Of a stretch of 64,000 nt of DNA, positions 42,852 to 51,045 are shown piece by piece. Within the stretch, counting starts at the first letter, position 1; each line of letters begins with the position of its first letter. The stretch is from Flavobacteriaceae bacterium (GTDB lineage: Bacteria; Bacteroidota; Bacteroidia; Flavobacteriales; Flavobacteriaceae): NCBI GenBank assembly GCA_014238425.1, contig JABABD010000040.1, positions 248,001 to 312,000 on the forward strand, written 5' to 3'. A program made the position numbers and the translations under genes. Below the pieces are notes generated by a model. It did not search any database. It saw only the letters and a program-made list of their open reading frames with translations, and was not told the DNA's origin.

Positions 42852-42933
42852 GTTCGTTTCCCTAAACAGCATTACCTGTTCTAGGTTCTATGGGTATGAT
42901 CTCAGCCGCATGTCGGCACCCCTAATGAGAACG
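42852..42933 (-). ncRNA. TPP riboswitch (THI element)
   Basis: On the minus strand the conserved pieces appear in order: AGGGGTGCC, GCTGAGATCATACCC, ATAGAACCT, and GGTAATGCTGTTTAGGGAA, bounded by a GTTC/GAAC closing stem. These match the thi-box consensus (GGGGUGC, CUGAGA, ACCC, GAACCUG, GGUAAUGC). It lies 112 nt upstream of the TonB receptor ATG. A hairpin TTCGACAAGCTCGAA (plus 42821-42835) lies between aptamer and gene and may belong to the expression platform. TPP binding would repress receptor expression. Confidence 0.9.
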
Positions 42934-42984
42934 ATACAAAGATAAATATCAATTATGAATTATGGACAATGAATTCCAAAATTT

Positions 42985-43392
42985 TTATTCCAGATCTGGT
43001 TTTTTCCTAGACACCTTCTTATCAGATAGTTGCTTCTTCTTTTTGAGACGCTTTAGCTTCACTGCCTTAGACATTCTAGTTGGCTTACGCATTTTGGGAA
43101 CTATTAAGCCTCTATTCAATATATCTAATAAACGCCTCACTACCAATTCCTTGTTTTTATGTTGACTTCTTGTATCGCCGCATTGAAGGATAATAACATT
43201 ATTCTTTGTGAGTCTTTCAGAAATGGTCTTGAGTAGTAATTCTTTGTGTTCTGTTGTTAATAGAACTGATTCCATAAGATGAAATCTCAACTCTATTTTT
43301 GTGGACACTTTATTAACATGTTGTCCTCCACTGCCTGAACTTCTTATGGCCTTGAATTTCAATTCTGGCAGTATCTCTTCAACGGTAATCAT
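42985..43392 (-). CDS. arfB: Peptidyl-tRNA hydrolase ArfB-like (class I release factor domain)
   Basis: The 135-residue protein contains the GGQ-loop domain of release factors (FKAIRSSGSGGQHVNKVSTKIELRF) and a basic C-terminal tail (MRKPTRMSKAVKLKRLKKKKQ, then KVSRKKPDLE). It lacks the codon-recognition domain, so it would rescue stalled ribosomes like ArfB (YaeJ). It starts on the stop of the DUF4301 gene (1-base overlap) and is the last gene of the overlapping operon upstream of the TPP riboswitch. Confidence 0.92.
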   Translation of the reverse strand: MITVEEILPELKFKAIRSSGSGGQHVNKVSTKIELRFHLMESVLLTTEHKELLLKTISERLTKNNVIILQCGDTRSQHKNKELVVRRLLDILNRGLIVPKMRKPTRMSKAVKLKRLKKKKQLSDKKVSRKKPDLE

Positions 43393-44948
43393 TAACTAAC
43401 AACTTGGTGAGGTTCTTTGAGTAAATCGTTCACTGTTTTAACAGGATTAAAAGTTAGCAAAGGTACTTCAACAAAAATGGTGTTCCAATTAGCCATACTA
43501 CCATTCCAAAGACCTGGCAATTCTAATGCTTTTATGTCTTTACCAACCTTGGTTTTCATAGTTATAAAAGCCGTCTTGTGATCCACATACTTTGTTAGAT
43601 CAAACTTAATTCCTTTATAATCTTTAACACCACAAACTAAATCTACTGGATTAAAATGTGTGGATTTCTTTAAAATCTGTTTTTGATGTTTGTTCTTTTT
43701 ATCAATCTGTGCGGACTCGACAATTTGAAGAGATATATTGGCACTTTCGTCTTTCACCCAAAAAGGACCTCCTCCAGGCTCTCCTTCATTTTTTACCATA
43801 CCACATACTCTTATTGGGCGGTTTAATTTATCAAACAAATACTGTTTTTGATATTTCTTGCTGTATTTCTCAAATTCAGTACTGATTACTAAATTGAGTT
43901 TATTAGATAAAAATTGAGCAATCGTCATTAATCGTTCTTCTGAAGGGTCAGTTGACTCCAGTTCTCTTAGATACATAAACGCTACCTCTTGCTCTTTCAA
44001 TAATTTACCTGCTAACATTTTCTTACTAGCAGATACTTCGCTTTCATATTTAAAAACTACCACATTATCAATATTCTTGATAAAAATAATGTCCGCATCA
44101 AGATCATTGAGATTCTCAATTAAAGCACCATGGCCAGAAGGCCTGAACAGTAAACCGCCATTATCTTCAACATATGGTTTATTATCTGTAGTTAACGCAA
44201 TAGTATCTGTGGATTCTTTTTGATAAGAGAAACAGATATTAAAACTAGTATTGGTCTTTTTTTCTACAATTTCTTCGATTCTCTTGAACTCTTCATCAAA
44301 GATATTCTTATGTTTTTCAGATATTGTAAAATGCAAATCTGCTTTCCCATTAGAAGATGCATATAAGGCTGCTTCAAAAAGATGTTCTTCAAAAGCCGTC
44401 GCTACATGATCCCTATACTGGTGAAATGGAAGTAACCCTTTAGGGTAATTTCCATAATTAAGGCTGTTTTCACCTAGCATCATTTCTACAAACAAAAACA
44501 GCTGTTCATTAAGCTTAAGTTTACTAAAGTTTTTATTCTTTTTGTGTAACTGTTGTTTTACTTTGTAATAGAAGGGAAGTTTATTTATTCCAACAAAAAA
44601 GATGGATAGCTCTGATGCCTTTTTTCTGTTGATATAAGAATTTATGCTTTCATTATTGGGTTTATAATCTTCAAAAAATTTAAACAGAAACTTGAACATT
44701 CTAGTTGCTGCACCTGACGCTGGAACAAATTTCAGGATTGAAATATCTGCTCGTTTAGAGTCATAACTTTTAATAAGGTCCTCTTTATCATTATCATCTA
44801 TTTGCAAAATACCATGATTAGGCACAGCAGCAGCATTTAGATTGATAAATGGTAATCCTTGCTTAAAAAGATTGATTTGACTCTCTACTTTACTTAAGGT
44901 TAAACCCTTTTTGTTTATTTGTTCAAGCTGTTCCTTCGTAAACTTCAA
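43392..44948 (-). CDS. DUF4301 family protein
   Basis: The 518-residue protein matches the DUF4301 pattern, with VPASGAATRMFKFLFKFFEDYKP, DIIFIKNIDNVVV, SGHGALIENLNDL and GMVKNEGEPGGGPFWVKD. The GxGxx-type segments and uridylyltransferase-like blocks (LLFRPSGHGALI) suggest a nucleotidyltransferase-like fold, but no activity is established. It overlaps the kinase gene by 4 nt on one side and arfB by 1 nt on the other. Confidence 0.85.
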   Translation of the reverse strand: MKFTKEQLEQINKKGLTLSKVESQINLFKQGLPFINLNAAAVPNHGILQIDDNDKEDLIKSYDSKRADISILKFVPASGAATRMFKFLFKFFEDYKPNNESINSYINRKKASELSIFFVGINKLPFYYKVKQQLHKKNKNFSKLKLNEQLFLFVEMMLGENSLNYGNYPKGLLPFHQYRDHVATAFEEHLFEAALYASSNGKADLHFTISEKHKNIFDEEFKRIEEIVEKKTNTSFNICFSYQKESTDTIALTTDNKPYVEDNGGLLFRPSGHGALIENLNDLDADIIFIKNIDNVVVFKYESEVSASKKMLAGKLLKEQEVAFMYLRELESTDPSEERLMTIAQFLSNKLNLVISTEFEKYSKKYQKQYLFDKLNRPIRVCGMVKNEGEPGGGPFWVKDESANISLQIVESAQIDKKNKHQKQILKKSTHFNPVDLVCGVKDYKGIKFDLTKYVDHKTAFITMKTKVGKDIKALELPGLWNGSMANWNTIFVEVPLLTFNPVKTVNDLLKEPHQVVS

Positions 44949-45514
44949 TACTGTTTTTTTAAAATTTTATCTATATGGGCTATGGCATCGTTTAATCGAT
45001 CATGCTTATCACCTTTTAGTATCACATATGGTTTTTTGTTGACTATTAACGCCTCTTCAAAAGCTCTGAACATATGTTCTCTTTCCTCTGGCTTATCTCT
45101 TAAATCATCAGCTTCCCATGGTGTATCAATATACGTCAAAAAATAAAGATCATATCTATTCTCTAGAGCGTATTTTTCTAGTATCGAATCACAGATTCCA
45201 GAATAATAGGCTTCAGAATACACTTTCGTTTCTAGTAAATCTGTATCACAGATAAGAACGGTATTAGTTTTTTGAGCCAATTCATTCTCCGAACGCATCT
45301 GCCCAATCGCAATAGGCAATAAGTCTTTTGGTTCGCAAGTTTTGCGTTCATTATTCCATTTATTCTGTAAGTATTCGCGTGCATATTCAGGCACCCAAAC
45401 AGAATTGTAATGTCTGGCTAATTGCTTAGATAAGGTTGTTTTTCCAGTAGATTCTGGACCAAATAAAACGACTCTTATGCAGGCTGCAGGCTGCTGTTTA
45501 AGTGTTTCTTCCAT
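44945..45514 (-). CDS. NadR-like P-loop kinase (candidate thiamine or nicotinamide riboside kinase)
   Basis: The 189-residue protein is a single P-loop domain: Walker A VVLFGPESTGKTTLSKQLARHYN, then VPEYAREYLQNKW, TVLICDTDLLETKVYSE and a lid region with KPEEREHMFRAFEEAL. This is the NadR C-terminal ribosylnicotinamide kinase type (AAA_28). It overlaps the PnuC-family permease gene by 40 nt, so the two work together. In the context of a Thiamine_BP-like gene and a nearby TPP riboswitch, thiamine is a plausible substrate; nicotinamide riboside is the standard alternative. Confidence 0.8.
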   Translation of the reverse strand: MEETLKQQPAACIRVVLFGPESTGKTTLSKQLARHYNSVWVPEYAREYLQNKWNNERKTCEPKDLLPIAIGQMRSENELAQKTNTVLICDTDLLETKVYSEAYYSGICDSILEKYALENRYDLYFLTYIDTPWEADDLRDKPEEREHMFRAFEEALIVNKKPYVILKGDKHDRLNDAIAHIDKILKKQY

Positions 45515-46107
45515 TCTAGAAAACCAAAGATGGCTATTATAGTTAAAATAAAATATAGTATGCTACTAAATGTAAGTCCTTTGTAAAAATAAAGCGGAAC
45601 TGTAATAATGTCTCCAATAATCCAATAAATCCAATTTTCAATCTTTCTTTTAGCCATTAACCACATCCCCACAAAAAAGATTCCAGTAGTTAAAGTATCT
45701 ACATATGCGGTCCAGTTATTGAATTTATCAAAAACAGTATAAACTCCCCAAACAAAAACAACCGCCGCTAAAAAGATTACACACGAAACTTGCTTCTCTC
45801 TTTTATTTGTTCTTGATATTGGTGTTACATGAGTCTCATCAATTTTTTTAGTCCAAATCCACCACCCATAAATACTCATTATAAAATAATAAGCGTTAAT
45901 CATCATGTCTCCTAAAAGTCCCCATTTTAAAAGTAAATAGACAAAAATCGCTGTACAAATCATTCCTGTTGGAAAGACCAATACATTATTTTTCTTAGAA
46001 TACCATACTGAAGCAATAGTGAACACAGCAGCTATCAATTCCAACACAATATCTAAGGTATCATAATCGGTATATTGTCCAAACAAAAAATCAAAAACCT
46101 GATTCAT
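45475..46107 (-). CDS. PnuC-family vitamin transporter (PnuT-like candidate)
   Basis: The 210-residue protein has seven membrane helices and PnuC-type stretches (SVWYSKKNNVLVFPTGMICTAIFVYLLLKWGLLGDMMINAYYFIMSIYGWWIWTKK and MAKRKIENWIYWIIGDIITVPLYFYKGL). The family moves uncharged vitamin forms by facilitated diffusion with trapping by a kinase; PnuC takes nicotinamide riboside and PnuT takes thiamine. Neighbours (Thiamine_BP-like protein overlapping by 17 nt and kinase overlapping by 40 nt) and the riboswitch-controlled receptor favour PnuT. Sequence alone cannot settle the substrate. Confidence 0.88.
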   Translation of the reverse strand: MNQVFDFLFGQYTDYDTLDIVLELIAAVFTIASVWYSKKNNVLVFPTGMICTAIFVYLLLKWGLLGDMMINAYYFIMSIYGWWIWTKKIDETHVTPISRTNKREKQVSCVIFLAAVVFVWGVYTVFDKFNNWTAYVDTLTTGIFFVGMWLMAKRKIENWIYWIIGDIITVPLYFYKGLTFSSILYFILTIIAIFGFLEWKKHLNSSLQPA

Positions 46108-46351
46108 AGTTGCTTCTATCTGTTTTTATAACTTTCATTGTCAATACTGAGATATTTTGTTCTTCGAACGACTCTTTTATAACTTTCGTTAAGAATGGCA
46201 TTAACTGGTCATATTCTCCATATATCTGGGTGCTTAAAGGATTTTCTAGTAACGTAAATCCTGAATTTCGCAACGTTTTTATAAAAGCAATAATGTGCTT
46301 TTCATAATCATCCTGTAGTGGTGACAAAGTAAGATCAACTGAAATTTTCAT
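46091..46351 (-). CDS. Thiamine-binding (Thiamine_BP/YkoF/MTH1187-like) protein
   Basis: The 86-residue protein fits the PF01910 pattern: MKISVDLTLSPLQDDYEKHIIAFIKTLR, then GFTLLENPLSTQIYGEYDQLMPFLTKVI and a final strand ISVLTMKVIKT. Members form tetramers or dimers and bind the thiamine pyrimidine (YkoF). No signal peptide is seen. It overlaps the start of the PnuC/PnuT gene by 17 nt and lies 6 nt from the GGGPS gene. It supports a thiamine role for the operon. Confidence 0.82.
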   Translation of the reverse strand: MKISVDLTLSPLQDDYEKHIIAFIKTLRNSGFTLLENPLSTQIYGEYDQLMPFLTKVIKESFEEQNISVLTMKVIKTDRSNYESGF

Positions 46352-46357
46352 AGCTAC

Positions 46358-47083
46358 TTATTTCTTTAATAGTAAAAAGAATGATTCGTTTTCTTCAAAA
46401 GCGGTTCCAATAACAATCATATCTGCACCAGCTTGATAAGCCTCAGATAATTGCCTAGGTGATTTAATACCTCCTCCTACAATTAACGGAATATTAATAA
46501 CTTGTCTCACTTCGGAGATTATCTCAACATTAACTGGGTTTGTGGCACCACTTCCAGCTTCTAGGTACATTAATTTTTGTCCTAATAATTGTCCTGCATA
46601 AGCTGTATTTACAATCTTTTGAATGTCATTACGAGGCATCGGTTGCGTTTGAGTAACACGTTGTACTGATGTTTCTTTTCCATTTTCAATGAGAACATAA
46701 CCTGTTGGAATAACTTCCAATTCTGAATCCTTCAGAATTGATGCTGCTTGTATATGTTTATCTATTAAATAATCTGGATTACGTCCAGAAATAAGGGATA
46801 AAAACAATAAGGCATCGGCACTATTTGTTATTTGAGTGACATCACCTGGAAACAAAATAATTGGAAGTGTTGTCATTTTTTTAAGAGCTCTAACTAGTAT
46901 ATGAGTTATATCTCGATTAACTTCACTTCCACCCACAAAAATATGTGTCGCAATGGACTTATTAAGCTTGCCCATAAAACCAGAAAGAACATCCAACTTC
47001 ATCTTATCTGGATCAATTAGAACGGCCAGCAATTTTTCTTGACTCTTGATTGATGTTAATATGTTATTGTAAATCGTACTCAT
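46358..47083 (-). CDS. Geranylgeranylglyceryl/heptaprenylglyceryl phosphate synthase (PcrB/GGGPS family)
   Basis: The ATG at 47083 overlaps the preceding stop (TAATG); an upstream TTG-type extension of 7 residues is discarded. The 241-residue TIM barrel has LLAVLIDPDK, HIFVGGSEVN, IILFPGDVTQI, the phosphate-binding stretch YLEAGSGATNPVN and IPLIVGGGIKSPRQLSEAYQAGADMIVIGTAFEE. It makes the ether bond between glycerol 1-phosphate and a polyprenyl diphosphate. Bacteroidota carry bacterial group II GGGPS of unclear product. The glycerol-1-phosphate source is not in this window. Confidence 0.9.
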   Translation of the reverse strand: MSTIYNNILTSIKSQEKLLAVLIDPDKMKLDVLSGFMGKLNKSIATHIFVGGSEVNRDITHILVRALKKMTTLPIILFPGDVTQITNSADALLFLSLISGRNPDYLIDKHIQAASILKDSELEVIPTGYVLIENGKETSVQRVTQTQPMPRNDIQKIVNTAYAGQLLGQKLMYLEAGSGATNPVNVEIISEVRQVINIPLIVGGGIKSPRQLSEAYQAGADMIVIGTAFEENESFFLLLKK

Positions 47084-47706
47084 TAAGATACTACATAAGC
47101 ACAAGTGAATCCTTCAAATTCTAAGAAACTGACATCGTATCTTAACTTAATCTTTTTATAATCAATCCAAGCATTTGTAAATTCGTCCTCAAGCATAAAT
47201 GGGATAACCAATGTATTCATTTTAAAACTCAACCCTGGTGTTGCAAACAACTTAAATAACGATTCCTTTATACACCAAATTACTGTTAGTTTTTTAGTGA
47301 GATCCGAATCTTCTTTCAAGTATTGAGATTCATAACCTATAAATTTAGGCGAAACAATCTTAATCTTATCTCGTTGCTTTTCAATATCAATCCCAACAAC
47401 TAAATCAGAAACAATAACCGCTGAAAAGCTAAATGAATGTGTAATAGAAATTTGTTTCCCATCTTTTAAATGAGGTTTCCCATTTTCGTCATAATATAAG
47501 TCGACATCCGTATACCCAAATTCACGAAGCAAATGCCGAACGCTTAAAAATCCTAATTGGTGAATAGATGATTTCATATCATCTACTCGAGCTCGACTCT
47601 CAGGTTTTAATTCTAGAGGTTTGACTAAGTCATCATAAGATTCATCAATCCTCCATATCTTAACACTAGTTTGTGAATTTACAGCAATGGATTTGTATAA
47701 TGGCAT
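47083..47706 (-). CDS. 4'-phosphopantetheinyl transferase superfamily protein
   Basis: The 207-residue protein has the Sfp-type motifs: the Mg-binding [11 protein letters not shown], the W-x2-K-E-S-x-x-K block [14 protein letters not shown], and the N-terminal Sfp-like pseudo-repeat with [27 protein letters not shown]. It moves phosphopantetheine from CoA to a carrier protein serine. As Sfp-type it may activate polyketide or unusual carrier proteins. It opens the seven-gene operon and is divergent from ahcY with 64 nt between starts. Confidence 0.92.
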   Translation of the reverse strand: MPLYKSIAVNSQTSVKIWRIDESYDDLVKPLELKPESRARVDDMKSSIHQLGFLSVRHLLREFGYTDVDLYYDENGKPHLKDGKQISITHSFSFSAVIVSDLVVGIDIEKQRDKIKIVSPKFIGYESQYLKEDSDLTKKLTVIWCIKESLFKLFATPGLSFKMNTLVIPFMLEDEFTNAWIDYKKIKLRYDVSFLEFEGFTCAYVVS

Positions 47707-47770
47707 TTACTTAAGTCGAACTTATTACGTAACTTTGCAACTTGAAATTGCGTCAAACAAATATACAATT

Positions 47771-49087
47771 ATGAGCACAAAAACAGTAGCATACGTCCCA
47801 TATAAAGTAAAAGACATGTCTCTTGCGGATTGGGGAAGAAAAGAAATAGAATTAGCTGAAGCGGAAATGCCCGGTTTAATGAGTCTTCGTGAAGAGTATA
47901 AAAACTCTCAACCCCTTAAAGGTTCGCGAATAGCAGGTTGTTTACATATGACTATACAAACTGCAGTTTTGATAGAGACACTTCAAGCTTTAGGAGCTGA
48001 AGTTACTTGGAGTTCTTGTAACATTTTCTCTACTCAAGATCAAGCTGCTGCTGCAATAGCTGCTGCTGGCACCCCAGTATATGCTTGGAAAGATATGACT
48101 GAAGAAGAATTTGATTGGTGTATCGAGCAAACCTTGTTCTTTGGTGAAGATAGAAAACCTTTGAATATGATTTTAGATGACGGTGGTGATTTAACTAATA
48201 TGGTACTCGATAAGTATCCTGAATTAGCAGATGGCATTAATGGTTTATCTGAAGAAACTACAACAGGTGTTCACCGTTTATACGAACGTGTAAAAAATGG
48301 CACCTTACCAATGCCTGCTATTAATGTTAATGACTCTGTTACTAAAAGTAAATTTGATAACAAATACGGTTGTAAAGAAAGTGCTGTAGATGCCATTCGT
48401 CGTGCTACAGATTTGATGCTTGCTGGAAAACGTGTAACTGTCTGTGGTTATGGAGATGTTGGTAAAGGCACTGCGGCCTCTTTTAAAGGTGCAGGAAGCA
48501 TTGTAACTGTTACGGAGATAGACCCAATATGCGCACTACAAGCCGCTATGGATGGTTTTGAAGTAAAGAAACTAGAAACAGTTATTGGAAATACTGATAT
48601 CGTTATCACCACAACAGGAAATAAAGATATCGTACAACAGAGACATTTTGAAGCTTTAAAAGACAAAGCCATTGTGTGTAACATTGGTCACTTTGACAAC
48701 GAAATTGATATGGCATGGTTAAACGATAATCATGGACATACCAAAGACACAATTAAACCTCAGGTTGACAAATACAACGTGAACGGTAATGATATTATCA
48801 TTCTAGCTGAAGGTCGCTTGGTTAATTTAGGTTGTGCTACAGGGCATCCAAGTTTTGTAATGAGCAATTCGTTTACAAACCAAACATTAGCACAAATCGA
48901 GCTATGGAATAACGCAGATAACTACGGTAATGAAGTATACATGTTGCCAAAAGAACTTGATGAAAAAGTAGCAAAATTACACTTGAAAAAAATTGGTGTT
49001 GAGTTAACTGAACTTCGTAAAGACCAAGCAGATTATATTGGTGTAAAGCAAGAAGGACCATTTAAACCTGAACATTACAGATATTAA
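47771..49087 (+). CDS. ahcY: Adenosylhomocysteinase
   Basis: The ATG at 47771 ([35 protein letters not shown]) is the family start; a longer frame reaches into the divergent gene. The 438-residue protein has [15 protein letters not shown], the substrate region and the NAD-binding core [47 protein letters not shown], and the C-terminal [13 protein letters not shown]. It hydrolyses S-adenosylhomocysteine to homocysteine and adenosine, sustaining methylation. I find no SAH riboswitch in the 64-nt leader. Confidence 0.97.
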   Translation: MSTKTVAYVPYKVKDMSLADWGRKEIELAEAEMPGLMSLREEYKNSQPLKGSRIAGCLHMTIQTAVLIETLQALGAEVTWSSCNIFSTQDQAAAAIAAAGTPVYAWKDMTEEEFDWCIEQTLFFGEDRKPLNMILDDGGDLTNMVLDKYPELADGINGLSEETTTGVHRLYERVKNGTLPMPAINVNDSVTKSKFDNKYGCKESAVDAIRRATDLMLAGKRVTVCGYGDVGKGTAASFKGAGSIVTVTEIDPICALQAAMDGFEVKKLETVIGNTDIVITTTGNKDIVQQRHFEALKDKAIVCNIGHFDNEIDMAWLNDNHGHTKDTIKPQVDKYNVNGNDIIILAEGRLVNLGCATGHPSFVMSNSFTNQTLAQIELWNNADNYGNEVYMLPKELDEKVAKLHLKKIGVELTELRKDQADYIGVKQEGPFKPEHYRY

Positions 49088-49111
49088 AAGAATATTTAGC
49101 GCCTCCTTAAG

Positions 49112-49137
49112 CTGTCAATTCGAGCGGAGTCGAGAAG
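49112..49137. repeat. Palindromic intergenic repeat copy
   Basis: CTGTCAATTCGAGCGGAGTCGA followed by GAAG matches the copy at 12268-12291 (about 90 percent identity by eye) and can fold through TTCGA/TCGAA. It lies in the 105-nt gap after ahcY. Confidence 0.65.
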
Positions 49138-49166
49138 CGAAAGGTCTCACTTAAGTGAATTAGATG

Positions 49167-49194
49167 AAACCCTTGCAGAAATGTAAGGGTTTTT
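49167..49194 (+). terminator. Terminator of ahcY
   Basis: AAACCCTT and AAGGGTTT form an 8-bp stem with a 10-nt loop, followed by TTTTAAT. It lies 80 nt after ahcY, and its end overlaps the stop region of the convergent gene at 49193. Confidence 0.6.
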
Positions 49195-49966
49195 AATACC
49201 CTGTAACTAAAAGATTACGAGCAGCTCTAATGCCACATTTTTGGTATTTATGATATGCCTGCGCAGCTCGTTCTCTAATTTGCATATTAGTCTCATTTAA
49301 TATCCAACCATCAATAGAAGCCTTTAAAGTATAGGCTTCTGGCGCCATTAATCCAGTAGTCCAAATCAAAGGGTTAGATTTGGTTTTTTTAAGGTAAGGT
49401 TCAAAATAATTTTTGCTAATACATGCTAAAATTATAGTCTCTCTCTTATTCTGGTTCAACGGTTCAAAATTACCTTTCACATCAAACTCCATCAGACCAT
49501 CATGCCCGACATAACCTAATAAATTTGAATTACCCCCAAAGTATAATTCTTTGCCCATATATAGAATTTTAACTCTATGATTACCAGAATTAGCTTCTAA
49601 AAAATCAATGGTAGTTTCCTTAATATACTTGCCATCATAAGCATCGGCTAACAAATAAGTATTTGATGCATTATGTTTAAACAATACCCTTTCTAGTATA
49701 TATTTTTCTGGATTTAATTCGGTCGAAATTATTGTCCAATCTGTACTTCTCTTAAAGTAGCTTTTCACACCATACAAGGCACTCCAATAGAGGTTGTTTT
49801 TAGGATCTTGACCATTACCCAATTTAGATGGCACCAGTACAATTCCTTGATTTATATTATCACACAAAGCAACAAACACATGAATGGTTTTCGACTCCGA
49901 TGCAGTTTGAGCATAACTCAAATTAAAGAACAATGAGAATAAAAATAAGAGTGCTATTTTGTTCAT
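49193..49966 (-). CDS. Hypothetical secreted protein with caspase-like (clan CD) features
   Basis: The 257-residue protein has a signal peptide (residues 1-19, FFNLSYAQ). Beta-alpha segments are HVFVALCDN, DPKNNLYWSALYGVKSYF and YLLADAYDGKYIKETTIDFL. A His-Gly step occurs at H155 in LLGYVGHDGLMEF and an Ala-Cys step at C182 in ETIILACISKNYFEPYL, the spacing seen in caspase/gingipain-like clan CD peptidases. Downstream, TTGLMAPEAYTLKASIDGWI and YQKCGIRAARNLLVTGY are conserved-looking. The protease call is inferred from motif order; a non-catalytic relative is possible. Confidence 0.65.
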   Translation of the reverse strand: MNKIALLFLFSLFFNLSYAQTASESKTIHVFVALCDNINQGIVLVPSKLGNGQDPKNNLYWSALYGVKSYFKRSTDWTIISTELNPEKYILERVLFKHNASNTYLLADAYDGKYIKETTIDFLEANSGNHRVKILYMGKELYFGGNSNLLGYVGHDGLMEFDVKGNFEPLNQNKRETIILACISKNYFEPYLKKTKSNPLIWTTGLMAPEAYTLKASIDGWILNETNMQIRERAAQAYHKYQKCGIRAARNLLVTGY

Positions 49967-50005
49967 TTAAAAAGTAACGAAATAAAATTAATAATAGTAC
50001 AAACA

Positions 50006-50037
50006 AAAAACCCTCTCTGTTTCCAGAAAGGGTTTTA
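50006..50037 (-). terminator. Terminator of rplU-rpmA
   Basis: AAAACCCTCTCTG pairs with CAGAAAGGGTTTT with one mismatch, flanked by A and T runs. It sits 56 nt beyond the rpmA stop on the minus strand. Confidence 0.7.
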
Positions 50038-50092
50038 TAATATTCTAATCAACCTTTGCTAAAGCTTCGGTTAACAAAGAAGAACGTATTTT

Positions 50093-50353
50093 TTAAGCCA
50101 CAAACGGCTCAATAGAAACGTAAGACTTATTGTCTTTTTTCTTCGTGAATTTTACAAGACCATCTACTTTAGCATGTAAAGTATGATCTTTTCCTTGGTA
50201 TACGTTTTCACCTGGGTGATGTGTATTACCACGTTGTCTTATGATAATGTTACCAGCAATAGCAGCTTGTCCACCAAAAATCTTAACACCTAAACGTTTC
50301 GATTCTGATTCTCTACCATTCTTAGAACTACCTACTCCTTTTTTATGAGCCAT
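50093..50353 (-). CDS. rpmA: 50S ribosomal protein L27
   Basis: The 86-residue protein begins [43 protein letters not shown], the L27 signature, and has [20 protein letters not shown]. It contacts the peptidyl transferase centre. There is no N-terminal extension requiring Prp cleavage, as in Firmicutes. It is 27 nt downstream of rplU in the usual pair. Confidence 0.98.
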   Translation of the reverse strand: MAHKKGVGSSKNGRESESKRLGVKIFGGQAAIAGNIIIRQRGNTHHPGENVYQGKDHTLHAKVDGLVKFTKKKDNKSYVSIEPFVA

Positions 50354-50380
50354 TGTCTTAAGGTTTTATATTGTTAATAC

Positions 50381-50974
50381 TTAGCTAAGTGCAGCAATTA
50401 AATCAGCCTTTTTCATAGAAGAAATACCTTCAATGCCTTTAGCTTTTGCCATTTCTTTCAATACAGCAACAGTTAATTTACTTAAATCTTGTGTTGCTTT
50501 AGCTTTTGGAGCAGCTTTTTTAGGTTCTGCCTTTTTCGCTGGAGCAGCCTTCTTTGCTACGGTTTTAGGAGCTGCCTTTTTTGCCTCTACTTTTGGCGTA
50601 GTAGCTTTCGTTTCCTTTTTAGGAGCAGCTTTCTTTTCTGTTTTAGTAGCAGGTTTAGCACCTTTTGCTATAATGCTTTCAATTACGATTTCAGAAAGAG
50701 ACTGTCTGTGGCCATTTTTTACTCTATAACCTTTACGTCTTTTCTTTTTGAAAACGATTACTTTATCACCTTTAAGGTGTTTCACGACTTTTGCTCCTAC
50801 TTGAGCGCCGTTTATAGCCGGGGCGCCTAAAGTTACTTTGTCTCCATCACCAATTAAAAGGACATTGTCAAAAGCGACTTTCTTTCCTTCATCTGTGGCT
50901 AAACGGTTTACAAAGACTTTTTGGTCTTTTTCAACTTTGAATTGTTGCCCTGCTATCTCTACAATTGCGTACAT
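50381..50974 (-). CDS. rplU: 50S ribosomal protein L21 with Lys/Ala-rich linker and SAP/HeH-like C-terminal domain
   Basis: Residues 1-103 are standard L21 (MYAIVEIAGQQFKVEKDQK, GDKVTLGAPAINGAQVGAKVV, FKKKRRKGYRVKNGHRQ). An extension of about 95 residues follows, about twice the usual L21 length. It has Ala-Lys-Pro repeats (KKAAPKKETKATTPKVEAKKAAPK) and ends in a helix-extension-helix motif (DLSKLTVAVLKEMAKAKGIEGISSMKKADLIAALS) like SAP or Rho-N folds that bind nucleic acid. The linker is low-complexity and could vary among strains. The upstream promoter is one of the clearest in the window. Confidence 0.95.
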   Translation of the reverse strand: MYAIVEIAGQQFKVEKDQKVFVNRLATDEGKKVAFDNVLLIGDGDKVTLGAPAINGAQVGAKVVKHLKGDKVIVFKKKRRKGYRVKNGHRQSLSEIVIESIIAKGAKPATKTEKKAAPKKETKATTPKVEAKKAAPKTVAKKAAPAKKAEPKKAAPKAKATQDLSKLTVAVLKEMAKAKGIEGISSMKKADLIAALS

Positions 50975-51010
50975 AGCGTTAGTTTAAATAATTTGTTCAA
51001 AAAATGAGTG

Positions 51011-51041
51011 CAAATATACACCTATATCCTGAATTTACAAA
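51011..51041 (-). promoter_or_regulatory. Promoter of rplU-rpmA (TTTG N19 TATATTTG)
   Basis: On the minus strand TTTG (51041-51038) is separated by 19 nt from TATATTTG (51018-51011), matching the Bacteroidota -33/-7 consensus. The leader to the rplU start would be about 30 nt. Confidence 0.75.
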
Positions 51042-51045
51042 CGCT

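Noticed and set aside
47707-47770. SAM or SAH riboswitch upstream of ahcY
   Set aside because: The 64-nt divergent gap is too short and shows none of the conserved elements.
50433-50830. Two Phe/Ala-rich plus-strand ORFs opposite rplU
   Set aside because: They arise from the Lys/Ala-rich L21 linker read in antisense; no start context or independent signal.
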